A stretch of 11,882 bases of DNA, from positions 1 to 11,882 of the forward strand of contig CAYRSN010000037.1 in NCBI GenBank assembly GCA_964427185.1, written 5' to 3'. The first letter of the stretch is position 1, and each line of letters starts with the position of its first letter. Source of the stretch: Sulfurivirga sp964427185. GTDB lineage: Bacteria > Pseudomonadota > Gammaproteobacteria > Thiomicrospirales > Thiomicrospiraceae. The notes below the pieces were generated by a model that was given only the letters and a program-made list of their open reading frames with translations, was not told the DNA's origin and searched no databases. This document shows positions 6,271 to 11,882 of the stretch, in pieces. Position numbers and translations under genes: made by a program.

Positions 6271-7140
6271 ATGAAAACGAATATCTTTTTTGTTGCCCTT
6301 GCAGGTGTTTTGTTTCTGGTCTCCAATGCCTTTTTCATTATTAAAGAGGGTGAGACAGGCATTGTGTTTCGACTGGGGGAGATCGTTCAGGCGGATTTGC
6401 AGCCCGGGCTGCATATGAAAACGCCTTTTGTGAACAACGTGGAGACGTTTGATGCGCGTCTGCAGACATTGGATGCACCGCCGGAGCGTTATCTGACGGT
6501 GGAAAAGAAAAACTTGATCGTGGACTCCTTTGCCAAATGGCGGGTGGCGGACAGTGCCAAGTTCTACACCACTATGGGCGGTGATTTTCGCCTGGCTAAT
6601 ATGCGCCTGTCTCAAATTTTGAAAGATGGGCTGCGGGCGGAGTTCGGGTCACGTACGGTCAAGGAGGTGATCTCCAGCCAGCGAGATGCCATTACCCATG
6701 CGATTACCGAAAAAGCCAAAAAGGATGCTTTGGCGTTTGGTATTCAGGTAGTGGATGTGCGTATCAAGCGTGTTGATTTGCCACAGGATGTATCTGAGTC
6801 GGTATACCGCCGTATGGAAGCCGAGCGTAAGCGTGTTGCAAATGAGCTGCGTTCGGAAGGTGCTGAGGCTGCGGAAAAAATCCGTGCGGAAGCGGATCGT
6901 CAGCGTGTGGTGATTTTGGCAGAGGCTTACAAAGAAGCGGAAATGCTACGCGGTGCCGGGGATGCCAAAGCGTCTGAGATTTATGCTAAAGCATATCAGC
7001 AGGATCCGGCCTTTTTCGCTTTCTTTAAGAGCTTGCAGTCTTACCAGGCGGCTTTCAAGGATAAGACGGATATTCTGGTGTTGGATCCCAAGTCGGATTA
7101 TTTCCGTTTTATGATGGATCCTCAGGGTAAGGGTCAGTAA
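6271..7140 (+). CDS. hflC: HflC, partner subunit of the HflKC complex
   Basis: This 289-residue SPFH protein is the partner of HflK in the FtsH-regulating complex. One N-terminal membrane segment (about 4-24) is followed by EGETGIVFRLGE, the start of the SPFH domain, then PGLHMKTPFV, DAPPERYLTVEKKNL and FAKWRV. The long charged helix of the family follows (MEAERKRVANELRSEGAEAA and related repeats), then DPAFFAFFKSLQSY and a C-terminal YFRFM. An in-frame ATG at 6223 would add 16 residues that overlap hflK and have no family match. The ATG at 6271, one base after the hflK stop, is preferred because it has GGGAG at 6256-6260 and puts the membrane segment at the normal N-terminal position. Confidence 0.96.
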   Translation: MKTNIFFVALAGVLFLVSNAFFIIKEGETGIVFRLGEIVQADLQPGLHMKTPFVNNVETFDARLQTLDAPPERYLTVEKKNLIVDSFAKWRVADSAKFYTTMGGDFRLANMRLSQILKDGLRAEFGSRTVKEVISSQRDAITHAITEKAKKDALAFGIQVVDVRIKRVDLPQDVSESVYRRMEAERKRVANELRSEGAEAAEKIRAEADRQRVVILAEAYKEAEMLRGAGDAKASEIYAKAYQQDPAFFAFFKSLQSYQAAFKDKTDILVLDPKSDYFRFMMDPQGKGQ

Positions 7141-7146
7141 GCACGC

Positions 7147-7341
7147 ATGAGTGAGTTTCAGGAAGCTGTCTTATGGGCGGCGCTCGGGTTGGCATTTATT
7201 TTTGAGGGCATTTTACCCTTTGCTTTCCCGGAGTTCTGGCGCCGTACCATGACACAGTTGGCGCAGCTGTCAGAAATGCAGCTGCGGATGATGGGGCTGA
7301 CCAGCATTTTGTTGGGGTTGGCTTTAATATTTTTGTTGTAA
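7147..7341 (+). CDS. DUF2065 family small inner-membrane protein (YjeT-like)
   Basis: This 64-residue protein has two hydrophobic segments, about 6-27 (LWAALGLAFIFEGILPFAFP) and 47-64, separated by a short polar stretch with RRTMTQLAQLSE. The length, the EGILPFAFP motif, the RMMGL motif and the position between hflC and hisZ/purA match the DUF2065 (E. coli YjeT) family. Its function is unknown. The constant location beside hflKC suggests, but does not show, a membrane role linked to that complex. It starts 6 bases after the hflC stop and its ribosome site is weak (AAGGG at the end of hflC), so translation may depend on coupling. Confidence 0.9.
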   Translation: MSEFQEAVLWAALGLAFIFEGILPFAFPEFWRRTMTQLAQLSEMQLRMMGLTSILLGLALIFLL

Positions 7342-7357
7342 AGGAAAGTAAGCAGGC

Positions 7358-8542
7358 ATGACGGCCACACATATTTGGTTTACGCCGGAAGGCATTGAAG
7401 ATTTACTGCCCTCACAGGCAGAGAAGCTGGAGTTTTATCGCCGCGAGCTGATTGACCTGTTCTCGGCATCAGGCTATATGCTGGTGCTGCCACCTGTGGC
7501 TGAGTTTGCGGACTCTCTTTTAACAGGCTCGGCACAGGATCTGGCAGAAGATACCTGTCTGTTTACGGATCGGATGTCTGGTCGGCAAATGGGCGTGCGG
7601 GCGGATATGACACCTCAGATTGCGCGCATTGCTGCTTCCAGGCTACATGGAGAATCCGGTGAGCAGCCGTTGCGGTTGTGTTACGCGGGTGAGGTGCTCA
7701 AAGCCGTATATAACAAGGCGGCCGGTTCCCGCAGCCCCTATCAGGTAGGTGTGGAGTTGTTTAATGTGCCGGGAGAGGCAGGGGACTTTGAAGTTATCCT
7801 GCTGATGCTTGAAGCAATGGAAGCTTTGGGGCTTGCGCCGGTAATACTTAGTCTGGGGCATGCAGGACTTGTTCGCAGCCTACTTGAAGAAAGTGGCCTG
7901 AACATGGTGCAGCAGCAGGCGCTAATCGATATTTTACAGCGTAAGGCTCGTCCGGAGTATGAGGCCTGGCTGGCAGAGCATAGTGCGTTCCTGCCTTATG
8001 GGCTACAGGCATTTTTTACCGACTGGCTCTATTTGAGTGGTGAGGCGGTTAGTGTTGTGGAGCAGGCAAAGGCTTTGCTTGTGGAGTACCCGGATCATCT
8101 TCAGCGAGTAGAGCAGCTGGCTGCCGCGGTTGAACTGCTTTCAGGTGCGATGCCAGATGTGAATGTGTTTTTGGATTTGGCAGAAGTCCGAGGTTATCAA
8201 TATCACACCGGTTTGATTTTTAGCACCTATGTAACCAATGAGCATGATCAGGTGGTGCCGGTTGCTCAGGGCGGGCGTTATGACGGCATGGGTGCTGAAT
8301 TTGGTGCGGCACTGGCGGCGACTGGTTTTAGTCTTGATCTGCGTGTCGTATTGGACATGCTGCCGCCGATTGAACGCCTTGGCAAGCGTGTTTGGGCACC
8401 GATGGCAGGGGATGTGGCTCTGCATGATAAGGTGCGTGATTTGCGAGCGGAAGGCTGGGAAGTGATCTGGTGTACACAGGTACCGGAAGGTGCGAAGCGC
8501 TATCTCAAGAATGAAAACGGAGTTTGGGTCGTTGTAGCATGA
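7358..8542 (+). CDS. hisZ: ATP phosphoribosyltransferase regulatory subunit (HisZ)
   Basis: HisZ is a histidyl-tRNA-synthetase paralogue that does not charge tRNA. It assembles with the short form of HisG to make active, histidine-controlled ATP phosphoribosyltransferase, the first step of histidine biosynthesis. The protein has 394 residues. HisRS-like fold signatures are FTPEGIEDLLP (8-18), the class II motif 2 region RADMTPQIAR (81-90) with RLCYAGEVLKA (106-116), and motif 3-like GGRYDGMG starting at 305. The C-terminal anticodon-binding domain of true HisRS is lacking, and the short length fits HisZ. AAGGA at 7341-7345 is the nearest ribosome site, 12 bases before the ATG. Its last codons overlap purA. 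Its presence predicts a short-form hisG elsewhere in the genome. Confidence 0.94.
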   Translation: MTATHIWFTPEGIEDLLPSQAEKLEFYRRELIDLFSASGYMLVLPPVAEFADSLLTGSAQDLAEDTCLFTDRMSGRQMGVRADMTPQIARIAASRLHGESGEQPLRLCYAGEVLKAVYNKAAGSRSPYQVGVELFNVPGEAGDFEVILLMLEAMEALGLAPVILSLGHAGLVRSLLEESGLNMVQQQALIDILQRKARPEYEAWLAEHSAFLPYGLQAFFTDWLYLSGEAVSVVEQAKALLVEYPDHLQRVEQLAAAVELLSGAMPDVNVFLDLAEVRGYQYHTGLIFSTYVTNEHDQVVPVAQGGRYDGMGAEFGAALAATGFSLDLRVVLDMLPPIERLGKRVWAPMAGDVALHDKVRDLRAEGWEVIWCTQVPEGAKRYLKNENGVWVVVA

Positions 8543-9882
8543 GTAAACGTAATGTGGTGATTGTCGGGACCCAGTGGGGTGATGAAGGAAAGGGGAAAAT
8601 CGTCGATCTGCTGACAGATCGTGTCAGTGCCGTGGTGCGCTTTCAGGGAGGGCATAATGCAGGTCATACTTTGGTGATTGATGGCAAAAAAACCGTCTTG
8701 CACCTGATCCCTTCCGGCATTTTGCGTGAACAGGTTACCTGCATGATCGGCAATGGAGTCGTTTTAGCGCCGGATGCCTTGGAAAAAGAAGTGAATCAGC
8801 TGGAAAACAGTGGTGTGCCAGTACGCAGTCGCTTGGTGATCAGTGAAGCCTGCCCGTTGATTCTGGACTATCATGTGGCCATCGATCAGGCACGTGAAGC
8901 CCGTCGGGGTAAAAAAGCCATTGGCACGACCGGTCGGGGGATTGGGCCGGCCTATGAAGACAAGGTCGCCCGTCGCGGATTGCGGGCGGGTGATTTTAAA
9001 AATATGGCGGCGTTTGAAGATAAGCTGCGGGAAACGCTGGATTATCACAACTTTATGCTGACAAACTACTACCAGCAGCCAAAAGTAGAGTTTGCCGCGC
9101 TTTGGGCGAAGTGTGAGCACTACCATGCTTTGATTACACCTCTGCTGGGAGATATACCCAATCTGATTCATGCGCTGAACCAACAGGGGTGCAATATTAT
9201 GTTTGAAGGTGCCCAAGGCACCTTGCTGGATATTGATCAGGGTACTTATCCCTATGTAACCTCATCCAATACGACAGCAGGCGGCGCAGCTGCGGGCAGT
9301 GGGATAGGACCTTGTCAGCTGGATTATGTATTAGGCATTACCAAAGCCTATGCCACCCGCGTTGGCGGTGGCCCTTTCCCAACGGAGCTGCCTTATGATG
9401 TCGCCACTGGAGAGGGCGATGCCATTGGAAAATACTTGGGTGAAAAAGGGCGCGAATTTGGCGCTACCACGGGGCGTCAACGCCGTTGCGGCTGGTTTGA
9501 TGCAGTGGCCTTACGGCGTTCGGCACAGTTGAATGGGCTTTCAGGCATGTGTCTGACCAAGCTGGATGTGCTCGATGGACTGCCGGAAGTGAAGGTTTGC
9601 GTAGCCTATGACTATGAGGGTGAGCGCCGCCTGCTGCCGCCAACCAGTGCTGAAGAGTATGCCCGTTGTCAGCCGGTTTACGAAACCTTGCCCGGCTGGC
9701 AGGAGAGCACCGAAGGCGTATCCTCGTGGGAGGCATTGCCGCAGGCGGCAAAAGACTACATCGCTTTTCTGGAGGAGCAGGTAGGCGTGCCGGTGTCTAT
9801 TCTTTCGACAGGGCCGGATCGAGCCGAAACACTGATTTTACAGGATCCGTTCGACCCTGCAACGCCTAAAACATGCGTATAA
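8539..9882 (+). CDS. purA: Adenylosuccinate synthetase (PurA)
   Basis: PurA joins IMP and aspartate using GTP to give adenylosuccinate, the first committed step toward AMP, in the cytosol. The protein has 447 residues (E. coli 432). The N-terminal GTQWGDEGKGK (10-20) holds the catalytic Asp15 and the GTP-binding loop. GGHNAGHT (37-44) holds catalytic His43. TGRGIGPAYEDK, EGAQGTLLDIDQGTYPYVTS, TTGRQRRCGWFD, LTKLDVLDG and the terminal STGPDRAET complete the family signatures, and all key motifs are intact. About ten extra residues follow the usual end (DPFDP). The start ATG at 8539 overlaps the hisZ stop as ATGA, so translation is probably coupled. An in-frame ATG at 8524 would add five residues but lies inside hisZ and does not match the family N-terminus. 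Confidence 0.98.
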   Translation: MSKRNVVIVGTQWGDEGKGKIVDLLTDRVSAVVRFQGGHNAGHTLVIDGKKTVLHLIPSGILREQVTCMIGNGVVLAPDALEKEVNQLENSGVPVRSRLVISEACPLILDYHVAIDQAREARRGKKAIGTTGRGIGPAYEDKVARRGLRAGDFKNMAAFEDKLRETLDYHNFMLTNYYQQPKVEFAALWAKCEHYHALITPLLGDIPNLIHALNQQGCNIMFEGAQGTLLDIDQGTYPYVTSSNTTAGGAAAGSGIGPCQLDYVLGITKAYATRVGGGPFPTELPYDVATGEGDAIGKYLGEKGREFGATTGRQRRCGWFDAVALRRSAQLNGLSGMCLTKLDVLDGLPEVKVCVAYDYEGERRLLPPTSAEEYARCQPVYETLPGWQESTEGVSSWEALPQAAKDYIAFLEEQVGVPVSILSTGPDRAETLILQDPFDPATPKTCV

Positions 9883-9899
9883 GACACAGGATATAAAAA

Positions 9900-11807
9900 A
9901 TGTTGGAATTTATTCGAGAACGCGCTAAAGGTATTGTTGCCTGGGCGATTGTCATATTGATCGCTGTGCCTTTTGCATTATGGGGCATCAATAATTACTT
10001 TACCGGCCCGAAAACGATTGTTGTGGCAGAGGTGAATGGTGAGGACATCACCGCCATGGAGTTTTTGCGCATGTATCAGCGTCAGCGCCAGCAGCTGCAG
10101 CAACAGTTCGGGGATCAGTTTGAGCAGCTGGTGGAGGATAAGACGTTACGCAAGCAGGTGCTGGACCGCCTGATTGAAATGAAATTGATTCAGCAGTGGG
10201 CCATGGATCATGGTATGGCAGTCAGTGACGCACAATTGGCCATGGTGATTCAATCCGCCCCTGTTTTTCTTGATGAAGAGGGTAAATTTTCTCAACAGCG
10301 TTATGAGCAGATTCTGGCCGCAAATGGGCTGAGTATTCCTCAGTTTGAACAGTTGCAGCGTTTGAGTCTATTGGAACAGCAGTATCGTAACCTGACGCTT
10401 GCATCCAGTTTGGCAACTGGTATGGAATCTACACAGTTGATCAACTTGCAGCAGCAGATGCGCAAGGTGGGCTGGATTCTGTTTGACCTGCAGCCCTATT
10501 TGAACCGTATCAGCTTAAGCGATGAGGAAGTCTCAGCCTACTATGAGGCGCATAAAGATGAGTTTGTCGCGCCTGAGCAGATCATTGCGGAATATATCGT
10601 GCTTGATCGGCGTAAGTTAGCTGAGCAAGTGCCGGTAGATGAGTCAACGCTTCAGGCTTTTTATGAGGAAAACAAAGACCTGTTCACCGTGCCGGAACAG
10701 CGTCATGCACGCCATATTCTGATCACGGCAAAGCAGGGAGATGAGGCTTCTGAGCAGTCTGCACTGAAAAAGATTCAGGATATTCAGGCGCAGCTGAAAG
10801 CGGGTGAATCTTTTGAAAAGCTGGCTCAGCAACACTCTCAGGATCCGGGCTCAGCACCGGCTGGCGGGGATCTTGGCTATTTTGAGCAGGGTATGATGGT
10901 GCCGGCGTTTGACCAGAAAGTCTTCAGCATGCAAAAAGAGGAGATTTCCGAGCCGGTGCAGACCCAGTTTGGCTACCATCTGATTCAGGTGTTGGATATC
11001 AAGCCCAAGCGTATCCGTGCCTTTGAAGAAGTAAAAGATCAGGTGGCGCAGCTGTATCGCCAGCAGGAGGCGGATAAGCATTATGCAGACCTGCTGGAGC
11101 AGTTGAATACCCAGGCATATGAGCAGCCGGATACTCTGGTGCCTGCGGCCGAAGCGGTCGGTGCTAAGGTAGAAACTTCAGAGCCTGTCAGCCGGATGGA
11201 AGGTCAGGGCGTTTTCATGTCCCCGCAAGTGCGGGAGGCACTGTTTAGTGATGAAGTGCTGAAGCAACATCTTAATAGCCAGGTGATTGAGCTCTCGCCT
11301 GATCAGGCTGTTGTGGTACGGGTGAAAAAAGTCATTCCCGCCCGTCAGCAGGCTCTGGACGAAGTACGCGCTCAAATTGAAGCACAGCTGAAGCAGCAAA
11401 AAGCGGAAGCGCAAATCCAAAAAGAGGCGGATGATATTTTGGCACAGCTGAAATCCGGCGCGGATGTTGCCGATGTATTGCCGCCGCATGCACAGTGGCA
11501 GCCCCCACGGTGGCTTGAGCGTACGGCGACGGCAGTGCCCCCGGCACTGCTGGAAGCTATTTATAAAGCACCTAAGCCGGGGGAGGGTAAACCTGTCTGG
11601 CAACAGGCTACTCTGGAGGGTGTGCCAGTTATTTTCGTCATAGATGAGGTTAAGGTCAGTGATCAGAAGTTACCTGAGCCAATGGTCGAGCAACTGAAGC
11701 AAGCTTTGGCGGGTATCTGGGGAGATGCTGAGCTTACAGTGCGGATTGAGCTGTTAAAGCAGCAAGCTGACATTGAGCTTTATCCTTCCTATGAAACAGT
11801 GAAATAA
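9900..11807 (+). CDS. ppiD: PpiD-like periplasmic chaperone / peptidyl-prolyl isomerase
   Basis: PpiD is an inner-membrane-anchored periplasmic chaperone that works near the Sec translocon on newly exported proteins. This 635-residue protein has a short cytoplasmic start (MLEFIRERAKG), one membrane anchor (about 12-31) and a SurA-like chaperone region (about 35-200, with VNGEDITAMEF at 45-55). A parvulin domain follows at about 266-367: RHARHILI at 268-275, GGDLGYF at 322-328, PAFDQKVF at 335-342 and FGYHLIQV at 357-364. A long helical C-terminal chaperone region completes it, matching the PpiD layout and size. The parvulin domain looks well conserved, unlike that of E. coli PpiD. AGGA at 9888-9891, 8 bases before the ATG, supports the start, 17 bases after purA. 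It is the last gene before the terminator. Confidence 0.94.
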   Translation: MLEFIRERAKGIVAWAIVILIAVPFALWGINNYFTGPKTIVVAEVNGEDITAMEFLRMYQRQRQQLQQQFGDQFEQLVEDKTLRKQVLDRLIEMKLIQQWAMDHGMAVSDAQLAMVIQSAPVFLDEEGKFSQQRYEQILAANGLSIPQFEQLQRLSLLEQQYRNLTLASSLATGMESTQLINLQQQMRKVGWILFDLQPYLNRISLSDEEVSAYYEAHKDEFVAPEQIIAEYIVLDRRKLAEQVPVDESTLQAFYEENKDLFTVPEQRHARHILITAKQGDEASEQSALKKIQDIQAQLKAGESFEKLAQQHSQDPGSAPAGGDLGYFEQGMMVPAFDQKVFSMQKEEISEPVQTQFGYHLIQVLDIKPKRIRAFEEVKDQVAQLYRQQEADKHYADLLEQLNTQAYEQPDTLVPAAEAVGAKVETSEPVSRMEGQGVFMSPQVREALFSDEVLKQHLNSQVIELSPDQAVVVRVKKVIPARQQALDEVRAQIEAQLKQQKAEAQIQKEADDILAQLKSGADVADVLPPHAQWQPPRWLERTATAVPPALLEAIYKAPKPGEGKPVWQQATLEGVPVIFVIDEVKVSDQKLPEPMVEQLKQALAGIWGDAELTVRIELLKQQADIELYPSYETVK

Positions 11808-11832
11808 GCGCTTAAAAGGCTGTTTGAAAGAT

Positions 11833-11869
11833 AAAAACCCCGCTTTTAAAAGCGGGGTTTTTGTTTTTT
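11833..11869 (+). terminator. Strong intrinsic terminator of the hflK-ppiD operon
   Basis: A perfect 30-base palindrome (11833-11862) starts 26 bases after the ppiD stop. The GC core CCCCGC/GCGGGG is flanked inside by TTTT/AAAA and outside by AAAAA/TTTTT. A T-rich run follows on the plus strand (TTTTTGTTTTTT to 11869), the classic Rho-independent form. The run of five A bases before the stem means it could also stop transcription arriving on the minus strand. Confidence 0.93.
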
Positions 11870-11882
11870 GCGATTTTTAAAA

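Noticed and set aside
8524..8538. Upstream in-frame ATG for purA
   Set aside because: It adds only five residues from within hisZ. The ATGA overlap at 8539 gives the conserved PurA N-terminus.
8764..9216. Minus-strand open frame (150 codons) inside purA
   Set aside because: It is antisense to a conserved, motif-complete gene, and it has no recognisable family features and no ribosome site context of its own.
11178..11603. Minus-strand open frame (141 codons) inside ppiD
   Set aside because: It is a shadow of the ppiD C-terminal helical region, and its low-complexity Leu/Arg/Phe composition mirrors the sense codons.

Overview
The window looks like core chromosome of a motile, Gram-negative, non-enteric gammaproteobacterium. 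The reasons are the hflK-hflC-DUF2065-hisZ-purA gene order, a long E. coli-type MurB, PpiD (an inner-membrane periplasmic chaperone), tRNA genes with encoded CCA ends, and a HisZ subunit, which enterics lack. A finer placement, for example near the Thiomicrospira/Hydrogenovibrio group, would be a guess. No insertion sequence, phage gene, integrase, CRISPR array or broken gene is visible, and coding density is high.

Left part, minus strand (1-3462). Reading in the direction of transcription: murB (peptidoglycan precursor synthesis), a small PAS-domain protein, a chemoreceptor, then tRNA-Glu(TTC) and tRNA-Gly(GCC). The PAS protein and the chemoreceptor are 2 bases apart. Together they resemble the aerotaxis receptor Aer split into two polypeptides, as in the Campylobacter CetB/CetA energy-taxis pair. 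Here the receptor half also carries a C-terminal zinc-binding CZB domain. An 83-bp gap between murB and the PAS gene holds a sigma-54-like promoter and a FliA-like -10 element. This receptor pair is the most interesting part of the window.

Middle (3463-5063). A divergent intergenic region has a self-complementary -10 octamer inside an inverted repeat. It leads rightward into a sodium-coupled amino-acid-type (NSS family) transporter.

Right part, plus strand (5064-11882). A tightly packed run of six genes: hflK, hflC, a DUF2065 small membrane protein, hisZ, purA and ppiD. Gaps are 1, 6, 16, -4 and 17 bases, and the run ends at a strong intrinsic terminator. It combines membrane-protein quality control (HflKC with FtsH), control of histidine biosynthesis (HisZ with HisG), AMP synthesis (PurA) and periplasmic protein folding (PpiD). 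The hfq and hflX genes that often precede hflK in gammaproteobacteria are not present here; the transporter gene occupies that place.

There is no gene-free stretch longer than 300 bases. The short non-coding pieces (1-68, 228-290, 2351-2433, 3463-3537, 5005-5063, 11808-11882) are covered by the regulatory entries below.
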